From Vulcanimicrobiia bacterium (lineage in GTDB: Bacteria > Vulcanimicrobiota > Vulcanimicrobiia > Eremiobacterales > Eremiobacteraceae), in the NCBI GenBank assembly GCA_025450855.1, contig JANWLL010000156.1, positions 1-54,686 on the forward strand: a stretch of 54,686 nt of DNA, in the 5' to 3' direction. Of this stretch, positions 15,669 to 23,701 are shown piece after piece (the stretch's first letter is position 1; each line of letters opens with the position of its first letter). A model generated the notes under the pieces. That model saw only the letters and a list, made by a program, of their open reading frames with translations. It was not told the DNA's origin and searched no databases. The translations under genes and the position numbers were made by a program.

Positions 15669-17191
15669 ACCGCGCGCAGCCGTACGACGCGATCGTCGTC
15701 GGCGCCGGGCACAACGGCCTCGTCGCGGCGGCGTATCTCGCGCGCGCGGGTCTGCAGGTGTGCGTCGTCGAGCGGAGCGAGGTCATCGGCGGCGCGACGA
15801 TCAGCGAAGCCGTGTGGCCGGGTTGGACCGTATCGGCCGCATCCTACGTCTGCAGTCTGCTCGCCCCGCGCATCGTCGACGAGCTCGACTTGCCCGCGCA
15901 CGGCTACTCGGTGTATCGGAAGTCGGCCGCGTCGTTCACTCCCCTGCCAGAAGGGCGATCGTTGCTCCTGACGCGCGACGAGAGCGAAAACGCACGCGAG
16001 ATCGCGAAGTTCTCGAAACCCGACGTCGATGGGCACGCGCGCTTCGCCGAAGAGGTCGCGCGGCTCGGCGCCGCATTGAACGCCACCTTCGACGCTGCCG
16101 CGCCGACGCTCGATGCCTTCGATGCGCGGGCGCGCGCGACGTTCGACGGCTCGGCCGCCGAGTTCGTCGAGCGCTACGTCGAAACGCCCGTCCTCCAAGC
16201 CGAGATGGTGAACGACGGCCTCATCGGCACGTATGCCGGTCCGCGGACGCCAGGAACGGGCTACGTCCTCGTCCACCATAACGCGGGCCAAGCGCTCGGC
16301 ATCCAAGGCGCGTGGGGCTTCGTCCGCGGCGGCATGGGCGCGGTCGCGCGAGCGATCGCCGGCGCGGCTCGCGCGGCCGGCGCGTCTATCATGACGGCAT
16401 CGCCGGTCGCGCAGATCTTGTGCGAAGATGGTCGCGCGTGCGGGGTCGTCCTCGCTGACGGCACCGAGATCCGTTCGCGCGTGGTGTTATCGAACGCAGA
16501 TCCGAAAACGACGTTCCTGCGGCTCGTTCCGGACGCCGAGCTCGACGATCCGTTCGTCCGGCGCGTCCGCGACTGGCGCTGCATCGGCGTTTCGCTCAAG
16601 GTGAACTTCGCGCTCGGCGAGCTGCCGGACTACACCGCGCGGCCGGGGACCAACGCACAGCCGCATCACGGCGCGACGATCCACGTCGCGCCCGACGTCG
16701 AGTACCTGCAGACCGCGTACGAGGACGCGGTCGCGGGCACGGTCTCGCGACGCCCGCTCATCGAATGCTACATGCAATCGCCGAGCGATCCGACGATAGC
16801 TCCGCCGGGCAAGCACCTGCTCTCCGTCTTCGCGCAGTACTTCCCGTACGACCGCCCCGACGGTCCGTGGACCGATGCGATGCGCGAAGCCGCGGCTGAC
16901 ACGATCGTCGCAGAGCTTGCGAAGGTCGCGCCGAACTTGCGAAGTGCGATCGAGGCTCGTCAGATCCTCGCACCGCCGGATCTCGAGCGCCGCTTCGGTC
17001 TGAGCGGCGGGCACATCTTCCACGGCGAGCTGCTGCCGGGTCAGATCTTCGAGGATCGTTTCGCGACGCGGACTCCCCTGCGCGGTTTGTACTTGTGCGG
17101 CTCGGGCGCGCATCCGGGCGGCTGCGTCACCGGCGTCCCGGGCCTGCGTGCGGCAAGAGCTGTTCTTACCGAGCTGGCGGCCGCCCGCTGA
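15665..17191 (+). CDS. Phytoene-dehydrogenase-related FAD oxidoreductase (copy 2)
   Basis: A 508-residue paralogue of the preceding gene: Rossmann motif AIVVGAGHNGLVAAAYLARAG, ERSEVIGGATISEAVWPG, and C-terminal LYLCGSGAHPGGCVTGVPG. Its GTG start at 15665 overlaps the previous stop (GTGA), so it is translationally coupled. A longer open frame extends leftward through the first gene in another phase and is a composition artefact. The two share the same domain order but differ throughout, so the duplication is old. Joint action on one substrate is plausible. Confidence 0.88.
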   Translation: MNRAQPYDAIVVGAGHNGLVAAAYLARAGLQVCVVERSEVIGGATISEAVWPGWTVSAASYVCSLLAPRIVDELDLPAHGYSVYRKSAASFTPLPEGRSLLLTRDESENAREIAKFSKPDVDGHARFAEEVARLGAALNATFDAAAPTLDAFDARARATFDGSAAEFVERYVETPVLQAEMVNDGLIGTYAGPRTPGTGYVLVHHNAGQALGIQGAWGFVRGGMGAVARAIAGAARAAGASIMTASPVAQILCEDGRACGVVLADGTEIRSRVVLSNADPKTTFLRLVPDAELDDPFVRRVRDWRCIGVSLKVNFALGELPDYTARPGTNAQPHHGATIHVAPDVEYLQTAYEDAVAGTVSRRPLIECYMQSPSDPTIAPPGKHLLSVFAQYFPYDRPDGPWTDAMREAAADTIVAELAKVAPNLRSAIEARQILAPPDLERRFGLSGGHIFHGELLPGQIFEDRFATRTPLRGLYLCGSGAHPGGCVTGVPGLRAARAVLTELAAAR

Positions 17192-17227
17192 AACAAAGTG
17201 CGTCGGCTAAGCGTAACTAGAGACGAC

Positions 17228-17557
17228 ATGAACCCATTGCTCTTGTTCGAGAAATCGAAGCTGCTGTTCTCGCTGCCGAACTACGGGCGCCTCATCATGC
17301 GCTTGTACCGCGACGGCCGCGTCCCCGTTTGGCTGAAGATGGCGGGCATCGCCGCGGCGGTGCTCGTCGTGTCGCCGCTCGATCCGTTCGCGGACATCCC
17401 GTTTCTCAACGTGCTCGACGATGCGGCGCTGCTCATGCTCGCGGCGAAGCTCTTCGTCAATTTCGCGCCCGCTGCGGTCGTCGCCGAACATCGCATCGCG
17501 CTCGGCATCGTGGGCGCCGTCGCGGGGATGAAGAACGTCACGCCCGGCAAGACGTGA
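17228..17557 (+). CDS. YkvA-like DUF1232 membrane protein
   Basis: A 109-residue protein with the DUF1232 core: VPVWLKMAGIAAAVLVVSPLDPFADIPFLNVLDDAALLMLA, matching the family pattern of a hydrophobic helix followed by P-x-D-x-I-P and a DD pair. It starts at ATG 17228; GTG 17198 is possible but less likely. The role of DUF1232 proteins is unknown. It lies 36 bp after the FAD oxidoreductase pair and is followed by a terminator hairpin. Confidence 0.8.
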   Translation: MNPLLLFEKSKLLFSLPNYGRLIMRLYRDGRVPVWLKMAGIAAAVLVVSPLDPFADIPFLNVLDDAALLMLAAKLFVNFAPAAVVAEHRIALGIVGAVAGMKNVTPGKT

Positions 17558-17577
17558 CGCGAACGCTTTTCGCTCAT

Positions 17578-17598
17578 GGCCGGCAGATCGAGCCGGCC
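17578..17598 (+). terminator. Terminator after the DUF1232 gene
   Basis: GGCCGGC, loop AGATCGA, GCCGGCC, followed by TTCTTCATTT. It lies between the convergent stops at 17557 and 17615 and probably ends the plus-strand unit. Confidence 0.65.
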
Positions 17599-17614
17599 TT
17601 CTTCATTTGCCGCC

Positions 17615-18220
17615 CTAAGCGCGCTCGAAGACGAAGACGCGTCGATGCTGATCAGGCGTGCGATACGACTCGACGAACCGGAACCCGTTGTCTTGGGCGA
17701 GGTTGAGCGCTGCCTCGACTTTGGCGGCATTGCTCGAGAGCATTTCGAGCGCCATATAGCGCGGATCTGTCGTCGGCTCGCTGTTGACCCCAGCCGTGGC
17801 GCGCTCGGCGAGGCGGGCTATACACGCCAATAGGGCCGACGCGATCGGCTCGCCGGCGATAAAAAGCTTGCATCCGACGCGTTCGATCGGCAACCGGCCC
17901 GCCGACGGATCGACGAGATAGAGGCTGCGGCGATCCTTCGGCCGCACGATCGAAAACTTGTGGCCGCGATAGAGGACATCGATCGTCTGGCTTCCATCCG
18001 GAAGCGCGAGCCGGTCCTTTTCGTGCACCTGCGCATCGTTCGGCAGTCCGGCATTGAGCTCGTACAGCTCTTCCGCCAGCACGTTCTGCACGATGCGCCA
18101 CGCGCTGTCCGTGCGTTCGACCTCGGACCCCGTCGCTTCGTCGGAATATTCGCGAAGACGATCGCGGATATCCGAACGCAGTCGATCGATGATCGGTGCA
18201 GGCCGAAACTCTTGTAGCAC
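17615..18220 (-). CDS. Hypothetical protein
   Basis: A 201-residue soluble protein with no recognised domain. The N-terminal half is helical and charged (RLRSDIRDRLREYSDE, AWRIVQNVLAEELYELN). The middle has beta-type segments (IDVLYRGHKFSIVRP, RSLYLVDPSAGRLPIERVGCKLFIAG). The C-terminus is helical. The GTG start at 18220 is supported by GGAGG at 9-base spacing. No membrane segment, Cys motif or catalytic signature is evident. Monocistronic, with a convergent plus-strand neighbour. Confidence 0.6.
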   Translation of the reverse strand: MLQEFRPAPIIDRLRSDIRDRLREYSDEATGSEVERTDSAWRIVQNVLAEELYELNAGLPNDAQVHEKDRLALPDGSQTIDVLYRGHKFSIVRPKDRRSLYLVDPSAGRLPIERVGCKLFIAGEPIASALLACIARLAERATAGVNSEPTTDPRYMALEMLSSNAAKVEAALNLAQDNGFRFVESYRTPDQHRRVFVFERA

Positions 18221-18369
18221 GATGTCGGACCTCCGGATGCCGGAGAAGTGAAGCGACGTCGCGGCATGTACGATGCCGGCGAGAGTGGCGCGTGTTCTTC
18301 TGTCGCGCGACGATTCTCCTGGTCGCGGCGAAACGAAAGATTTTTTCCATCACCGGGGAATGACGAGCG

Positions 18370-18723
18370 ATGCCCGTCGGTCTTTCACCTGCGAGCGTCG
18401 CGCGTTTCGCAGCCGGGATACTTGCCGCTCTCTGGGCGATGGCGGCGCTCGCGACTGAATATGTAACGCTCGCCGCCGTCGGACCCTCGACGATGCTCGT
18501 CATCGCGATCGCGATGAACGTCTTCCTCATCGCCGGCGCTTCGCTCGCGTTCCTTCATGCGGGCGGGTGGCGGACCGTTCTGCTCGTCGCGCTCGGCGCG
18601 GCGACGATCGACCGCATCGTGAATGCAGCCGTCGCGGGAACGCCGCTCCAAATCGCGAGCGCGCTCATCGGCTTCGCGGCGATCACCGCCGTGGCGCTCA
18701 TCGGCACGCGCCGCAAATCGTAG
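18370..18723 (+). CDS. Small four-helix membrane protein
   Basis: A 117-residue, almost wholly hydrophobic protein with four predicted membrane helices (about 10-30, 38-60, 66-85, 92-112) and a short basic C-terminus (GTRRKS). No conserved polar motif stands out and I do not recognise the family. The ATG at 18370 starts just before the first helix. It is followed by a GCGGTCGAG palindrome and the convergent DUF255 gene. Confidence 0.6.
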   Translation: MPVGLSPASVARFAAGILAALWAMAALATEYVTLAAVGPSTMLVIAIAMNVFLIAGASLAFLHAGGWRTVLLVALGAATIDRIVNAAVAGTPLQIASALIGFAAITAVALIGTRRKS

Positions 18724-18745
18724 GCGCTCTTACGAGAGATAAGGG

Positions 18746-18771
18746 AGCGGTCGAGATTCATCTCGACCGCT
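18746..18771. repeat. GCGGTCGAG palindrome (copy A)
   Basis: AGCGGTCGAGA, loop TTCA, TCTCGACCGCT, a perfect 11-bp stem. It lies between convergent genes; its last base is the first base of the stop triplet of the minus-strand DUF255 gene (18771-18773). It may also act as a terminator hairpin. Confidence 0.85.
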
Positions 18772-20549
18772 TACGAGCGGTGGGACAGAACGGCCTCGAG
18801 TTCCGACGCGTCGCTCGTCTTCGCGAAGCAAGAGCGTTCATCGCACAGGTACGCCGTGGCCGCGCGGCCGTTCGAGTGCCCGAGCGCTCGCAAGCGCGGC
18901 GCGTCTGCATCCGGATCAACGACTTCTATAGTAACCGCGGTTGGCGCGACTCGCCGGGCGCTCTCGCGCAACGCGACGGTCGCAGAGTCGGACGCCGCGC
19001 CGACGATCCGCACATCGACGGGCGGCGTGAACCAGTCCAACGCCGCTGATCCGTACTCCGAAGCGAACATGCCGTAACCGCGGTACGAATCTGCGTTCGC
19101 CTCGAGGAGCAAGCGAGCGCGTTCGCGCTTCGTATCATCGCCGGTCAATACCGCGAGCTTGACGAGCACTCGCGCCATGAGCGAATTGTCATCGATTGGG
19201 AACGTTTGTTCCGCCATGCGGCCGCGCTCGCGGTCCGAAAGCAGCCGGTCCGCGTAAGAGCCCGCGCCGGCGTCGAAGAGTGGCTCGCATGCCGCGACGA
19301 TCGTCGACGCGTGCTCGAGCCACTTCGGGTCACTAGTGCCTTCGTACGCGCCAAGCGACGCCCACGCAGTCCAAGCCTGGTCGCCCAGCAAGCCGCGGAT
19401 ATGGTGCTCGCCATCGAAGTACCGGCAGACAAGCCCATCGTCGAGCAGCATGTCCCATAGCGAGCCGAGCACGGCCGTTCCGCGCGCGGTCCATTCCGCC
19501 GCGTTGGCGCCGAAGCGTTCGAGCAACGGGCCGGCGATCACAAGCGCACGCGCGGTCTCGGCGTTCCAGGATGCGTAGATCGTCGGGTCGACATACGGCT
19601 GCTCGAGCCCAGCCCTACCGGCCGCATCGAGCGCGAAATACGACTCGTCCGCGTCTTGACTGCCCCCGTACGCTCCGAACTTCGCGTTCCAAAGCCGCTC
19701 GTCCAGATACGAACGCACCTCTAAAGCGACGCGCGCAAGTTCCGCGTCGCCGAACATCGCGGCCGAACGCGCGCATGCGAGCAGCAGGCCGCCAAGGTCC
19801 TCAAGCATCTTCTCGAAATGCGGTACGCTGAAGTCGCGCGTCGTCGAGTAACGATAGAAGCCGCCGTGGACACGGTCGTACATGCCCCCGCCCGACATCG
19901 CGTGAAGCGAGCGCACGACGATCTCGCGCGAGCGGTCGTCGCGGACGCGCTGCCAGCGGTCGAGCAGGAAATGGAGGGCACCGGTCATCGGGAACTTCTG
20001 GTCGGACCCGAAACCGCCGTAACGCTCGTCGAAGTTCGAATCCAGGAACGAGAACACGCGGTCAGAGATGTCGGGCTTGAGCGCATCCGACGATTGCGGC
20101 CTCGCCTCATCGCGGCGCAATTTGAGCTCGGTCATCCGGCGGGCGATCGCTAAGCGGTTCTCCGGCTCGGAGAAGAACGACCCGACCTGCGAGAGCAGGT
20201 TGAACATCTGGTCGGGCGGGACATAGGTCGCGCCCTTGAGTATCTCGCCGTCCGGCGTGAGGATCGCCGTCGTCGGCCACCCGCCCTGGTTGTAGCGGGC
20301 ATTGATGTCCGGGCGCTGGTCGTTGTCGACGCGGACCGGAACGTACCGCCGGTTGATGAGCTCGATGACGTCGTCCGACGAATACGTCGTCTCGTCCATG
20401 ACGTGGCACCAGTGGCACCAGACGGCCGAGATCGCGAGGAGTATCGGTTTATTCTCCTCGCGCGCTTGATCGAACGCAGCATCTCCCCACTCGCGCCAGC
20501 GGATGTCCGACGCCCGGTTCGTGCGCGGTGAGAAGTGAAAGCCGCTCAT
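18771..20549 (-). CDS. DUF255 thioredoxin-domain/glycosidase-fold protein (YyaL-like)
   Basis: A 592-residue protein of the YyaL/SSP411 family. The N-terminal thioredoxin-like domain has ISAVWCHWCHVMDETTY with the CxxC at 45 and 48, followed by NINARYNQGGWPTT-type loops (NQGGWPTTAILTPDG). The C-terminal two thirds form an (alpha/alpha)6-barrel-like domain (GGMYDRVHGGFYRYSTTRDFSVPHFEKMLEDL). The start at ATG 20549 fits the family N-terminus; a longer frame overlaps pxpB. The family's reaction is not established; human SPATA20 is a homologue. Divergent from pxpB by 54 bp. Confidence 0.9.
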   Translation of the reverse strand: MSGFHFSPRTNRASDIRWREWGDAAFDQAREENKPILLAISAVWCHWCHVMDETTYSSDDVIELINRRYVPVRVDNDQRPDINARYNQGGWPTTAILTPDGEILKGATYVPPDQMFNLLSQVGSFFSEPENRLAIARRMTELKLRRDEARPQSSDALKPDISDRVFSFLDSNFDERYGGFGSDQKFPMTGALHFLLDRWQRVRDDRSREIVVRSLHAMSGGGMYDRVHGGFYRYSTTRDFSVPHFEKMLEDLGGLLLACARSAAMFGDAELARVALEVRSYLDERLWNAKFGAYGGSQDADESYFALDAAGRAGLEQPYVDPTIYASWNAETARALVIAGPLLERFGANAAEWTARGTAVLGSLWDMLLDDGLVCRYFDGEHHIRGLLGDQAWTAWASLGAYEGTSDPKWLEHASTIVAACEPLFDAGAGSYADRLLSDRERGRMAEQTFPIDDNSLMARVLVKLAVLTGDDTKRERARLLLEANADSYRGYGMFASEYGSAALDWFTPPVDVRIVGAASDSATVALRESARRVAPTAVTIEVVDPDADAPRLRALGHSNGRAATAYLCDERSCFAKTSDASELEAVLSHRS

Positions 20550-20603
20550 GAGCCGCAGTTCTACCGGGGCCGCGGCTTGGCCCCCGCGAAGCCGCGACGC
20601 CAC

Positions 20604-21302
20604 ATGCTCGAAGTCGACATCAAGCCGGTGGGCGATGCGGCGCTCCACGTCGTCGTCGGCGACCGCATCGATCGCGAGGTCGTCTCCCGCGTCTGGTCGC
20701 TCGCTCGCGCGATCGAGCGAGCGGGAGGCGGAGCGTTTTCCGACATCGTTCCGGCGTACGCGTCGGTGCTCGTCCGCTACGACCCGTTGCGGGTAGACCA
20801 AGCGATCGCGATGGCGCTCGTGCGAGGTGCGGCCGAGAACGCGTCCGAGTCGTCGAACGCGAATGCTCGAAAGGTCACGATCGTCGTTCGATTCGGCGGC
20901 GAATGGGGCGTCGACTTTGAGACGGCTGCCCACGAACTGGGCATGCGCGAGGCGCGCTTCCGCGACGCATTCTGCAAGCCGGACTACCGCGTAGCCTTTC
21001 TCGGCTTCCTCGCGGGCTTTCCATATCTGCTCGGCTTGCCGCCGGCCCTGGCCCTGCCGCGACTCGCGACGCCCCGGCCCCGCGTGCCCGCCGGCAGTGT
21101 CGGCGTCGCGGCGCTACAATGCGGGATCTATCCACGTCAGTCGCCGGGAGGATGGCGTCTGCTCGGCCGGACCCTCGCGCCGCTCTTCGATGCGTCGCTT
21201 CCGGCGCCCGCGCTGCTCGCGCCGGGCGACGTCGTGCGGTTCGAGCCGGCATCGAGCATCGAAGAGACGGCCCGCGTCGAAATCACGGACGGCGCCGCGT
21301 GA
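20604..21302 (+). CDS. pxpB: 5-oxoprolinase subunit PxpB
   Basis: A 232-residue protein of the KipI/PxpB family (allophanate-hydrolase-subunit-1 fold). With PxpC and PxpA it makes the ATP-dependent prokaryotic 5-oxoprolinase that opens pyroglutamate to glutamate. Family signatures visible are PVGDAALHVVVGD at the N-terminus, VRFGGEWGVD, FLGFLAGFPYLLGLP, PRLATPRPRVPAGSVGVA and GIYPRQSPGGWRLLGRT. The start is ATG 20604. Its TGA overlaps the pxpC GTG (GTGA), as usual for this operon. Confidence 0.93.
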   Translation: MLEVDIKPVGDAALHVVVGDRIDREVVSRVWSLARAIERAGGGAFSDIVPAYASVLVRYDPLRVDQAIAMALVRGAAENASESSNANARKVTIVVRFGGEWGVDFETAAHELGMREARFRDAFCKPDYRVAFLGFLAGFPYLLGLPPALALPRLATPRPRVPAGSVGVAALQCGIYPRQSPGGWRLLGRTLAPLFDASLPAPALLAPGDVVRFEPASSIEETARVEITDGAA

Positions 21303-22303
21303 ACGGGCCGCGTCGACTCTTGGTCCGCGATGCCGGTCTTCTCTCGAGCGTCCAGGATCTCGGACGGCTCGGCCTCGGTGCGCTCGGCGTCTCGCCGTCC
21401 GGGGCGGCCGACTGGTTCTCGGCTCGCGCTGCGAACCGGCTCGTCGGCAACGCTGACGGTTGCGCGCTCATCGAGACGACGATGAACGGCGCGACGTTCG
21501 AGGCGGCGGATCCAATGACGATCGCGGTGACGGGAGCGGACGCACCGCTATGGATCGGCGGGAAACGGAAGCATTCGTGGCGGTCACTGTCTGTCGAAGC
21601 GGGCGACCGGATCGCGATCGGACCGCCCGCAAGCGGCTTGCGGTCGTACCTCGCGGTCGCCGGAGGGATCGACATCTCCGAGGTTCTCGGGAGCGCAGCC
21701 ACCGACGTCGGCGGAGGATTCGGCGGACGTAGACTCGCCGCGGGCGACTCGCTTTTCGTGAGAGCCGCCTCGTCCGAGGCCTTCAGCGAATCCGAGTACG
21801 AGCCGGGAGCGATCCTAGCACTTCGTCCGCCAGTGCGGCTTCGCGCTCTCACCGGACCCGATGCGTCGCGGATCGGGTCCACCGTCATCGACGAGCTCTT
21901 CGCGACCGCATTCCGTGGAAGTGCGCGCTCGAGCAGGCAGGGGCTGCGCCTCGAGGGCTCGGCGGTCACCGGCGGCGCGAGCGACTCGATCTCAGCCGGA
22001 GTGTGCGCGGGCTGCGTGCAATTGCCGGGCGACGGTTCGCCGATCGTGCTGCTCGCGGAGCATCAGACGACCGGCGGCTATCCGATCGCTCTGTGCGTCA
22101 TCACGGCGGATATCCCGCTCGCGGCGCAAGTGCGACCCGGAGATGAAGTCCGGTTCGAGCGCGCCGACCGTACGGGCGCACGAGATGCGCTTAACGCCGC
22201 GGCATCGCGTCTGCGCGCCGTCCGTGCGGTCGCGAGCGCCGTGACGTACGACCCCGATGCCGCGCGCCTCGGACGCGGTTTCGCCGAAGGAGCATCGTCG
22301 TGA
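21299..22303 (+). CDS. pxpC: 5-oxoprolinase subunit PxpC
   Basis: A 334-residue KipA/PxpC-family protein, partner of PxpB in the kinase-like half of 5-oxoprolinase. Signatures are GLLSSVQDLGRLG, GVSPSGAADWFSARAANRLVGN, ALIETTMNGATFE, SYLAVAGGID, TTGGYPIALCVITADIP and RPGDEVRFERA. The start is GTG 21299, overlapping pxpB by 4 bp; the stop overlaps the pxpA start in the same way. A longer frame leftward is a shadow. Confidence 0.93.
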   Translation: MNGPRRLLVRDAGLLSSVQDLGRLGLGALGVSPSGAADWFSARAANRLVGNADGCALIETTMNGATFEAADPMTIAVTGADAPLWIGGKRKHSWRSLSVEAGDRIAIGPPASGLRSYLAVAGGIDISEVLGSAATDVGGGFGGRRLAAGDSLFVRAASSEAFSESEYEPGAILALRPPVRLRALTGPDASRIGSTVIDELFATAFRGSARSSRQGLRLEGSAVTGGASDSISAGVCAGCVQLPGDGSPIVLLAEHQTTGGYPIALCVITADIPLAAQVRPGDEVRFERADRTGARDALNAAASRLRAVRAVASAVTYDPDAARLGRGFAEGASS

Positions 22304-23070
22304 GCGCCGCGCTTCGCATCGATCTCAACTGCGACGCGGGTGAGTCGTTCGGCGTGTGGACGCTCGGCGACGACGACGCGATGTTCGAGGTCGTCACGTC
22401 GGCGAACATCGCGTGCGGCTTTCACGCCGGCGATCCGTCGACGATGGAGTCGACCGTCCGCTCGGCGGTGCGCCATTGCGTCGCGATCGGTGCGCATCCA
22501 TCGTATCCGGACCTTCAAGGTTTCGGGCGCCGCACGATGCGCATCTCGCCCGCTGAGGCCGAGGCGTTCGTGCTTTACCAGATCGGAGCGCTCCAGGCGG
22601 TCGCCCAAGCGAACGGTGCGCGCCTGAAGCACGTGAAGCCGCACGGCGCGCTGTACAACGATGCCGCTCGCGACAGGTCTCTCGCCGATGCGATTGCGGC
22701 TGCCGCGCGTCGCTCCGGCGATCTGGGGCTCGTCGGCCTGGCGGGTTCGGCGTTCGCCGAAGCGGCGAAGTCCGCCGGCGTGCGTTTCATCGCCGAAGGC
22801 TTTTGCGATCGGGCGTACGGCGATGATGGGCATCTCGTGTCGCGTTCGGTCGCCGGTTCGCTCATCACCGATCCGAAGACCGCGGCGAACCAGGCCGTCG
22901 ACATCGCCGTTCGCGGCCTCGTGCGCAGCTCAGCGGGCACCGAAGTCGCCGTTGCCGCCCAAACGCTTTGCATCCATGGCGACACGCCCGGCGCGATCGA
23001 CATCGCGCGAGCGGTTCGCGCTGCGCTCGAAGCAGCCGGCGTTCGAATCGCGTCGCCAGGCGCGGCCTGA
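22300..23070 (+). CDS. pxpA: 5-oxoprolinase subunit PxpA (LamB/YcsF)
   Basis: A 256-residue LamB/YcsF-family protein, the hydrolytic subunit of 5-oxoprolinase. Visible motifs are IDLNCDAGESFGVW, ANIACGFHAGDP, GAHPSYPDLQGFGRR, HVKPHGALYN, EGFCDRAY and CIHGDTPGA. It starts at GTG 22300 (GTGA overlap). It completes a pxpB-pxpC-pxpA operon; this order has pxpA last. rimP follows after 3 bp, so rimP is probably read from the same transcript. Confidence 0.94.
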   Translation: MSAALRIDLNCDAGESFGVWTLGDDDAMFEVVTSANIACGFHAGDPSTMESTVRSAVRHCVAIGAHPSYPDLQGFGRRTMRISPAEAEAFVLYQIGALQAVAQANGARLKHVKPHGALYNDAARDRSLADAIAAAARRSGDLGLVGLAGSAFAEAAKSAGVRFIAEGFCDRAYGDDGHLVSRSVAGSLITDPKTAANQAVDIAVRGLVRSSAGTEVAVAAQTLCIHGDTPGAIDIARAVRAALEAAGVRIASPGAA

Positions 23071-23073
23071 TCG

Positions 23074-23550
23074 ATGCGCGCGCAGCTCGAGGAGATCGCG
23101 GCCTCCGTTCCCGGCGCGTTCGGTGGCGTCGAGGTCTTGCGCACGCTGCTGCGCCGCGAAGGGCGTACGCAAGTCATGAGCCTCACCGTCGACCGGGAAG
23201 GCGGCATGGACACCGATGCGTGCGGCCGTATCAGCCGCTACGTCATCAACCGGATCGAGGCGCTCGACCCGCCGATCGAAGACTATCGCGTCGAGGTGGC
23301 GTCAGCCGGACTCGAACGCCCCTTGCTCACCGCCGAGCACTATCGCCGCTTCCGCGGCCGGCCGGCGAAAGTCGTCACATCGCTTCACATAGGGAATCGC
23401 GTCGAGTTCAACGGTCCGATCGACGTCGTGACCGACGAGGCCGTGACCATCCGCGATCCGCACGCGGGTCCGACGCCGATCCCGTTCGCCGCGATCAAAC
23501 GCGCGCATCTTATCTACGATCCTTCGACCGATCTGAAGAAGAAGCGCTGA
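23074..23550 (+). CDS. rimP: Ribosome maturation factor RimP
   Basis: A 158-residue RimP (YlxS/YhbC) protein needed for 30S subunit maturation. Signatures are VDREGGMDTDACGRISRYV (family VD-x-x-G-x-x-x-x-x-C-x-x-x-S), DYRVEVASAGLERPL (SPGL-ERPL motif written as SAGLERPL), RRFRGRPAKV, and a C-terminal SH3-like domain with P-F-A-A-I-K-R-A-H-L. In most bacteria rimP is followed directly by nusA; here nusA begins 7.3 kb downstream and rimP follows pxpA by 3 bp instead. It is followed by the 51-bp tandem palindromes. Confidence 0.9.
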   Translation: MRAQLEEIAASVPGAFGGVEVLRTLLRREGRTQVMSLTVDREGGMDTDACGRISRYVINRIEALDPPIEDYRVEVASAGLERPLLTAEHYRRFRGRPAKVVTSLHIGNRVEFNGPIDVVTDEAVTIRDPHAGPTPIPFAAIKRAHLIYDPSTDLKKKR

Positions 23551-23564
23551 CAATTCTCTGAATG

Positions 23565-23701
23565 GGGAGCGGTCGAGATTCATCTCGACCGCCGCGGTCT
23601 CGCCCGAGTGAGAAAGGGAGCGGTCGAGATTCATCTCGACCGCCGCGGTCTCGCCTGAGTGAGAAAGGGAGCGGTCGAGATTCATCTCGACCGCCGCGGT
23701 C
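23565..23701. repeat. Tandem GCGGTCGAG palindromes, 51-bp period (copies B1-B3)
   Basis: Three copies of GGGAGCGGTCGAGA-TTCA-TCTCGACCGCCGCGGTCT, starting near 23566, 23617 and 23668, spaced exactly 51 bp apart by TCGCCYGAGTGAGAAA. They lie between the convergent rimP and threonine dehydratase-like genes. The period is a multiple of three, which creates a false repetitive ORF. Each unit can form a 10-bp stem with a TTCA loop. Confidence 0.92.

Noticed and set aside
14085-17191. Carotenoid biosynthesis cluster
   Set aside because: The two enzymes belong to the broader desaturase-like group, but no phytoene synthase, cyclase or isoprenoid gene is nearby.
23302-23685. Minus-strand frame with 17-residue repeats
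   Set aside because: The repeats come from the 51-bp palindrome array, which is a multiple of three. The rest is antisense to rimP.
23565-23701. CRISPR array
   Set aside because: The units are near-identical across the whole period, so there are no unique spacers, and no cas genes are present.
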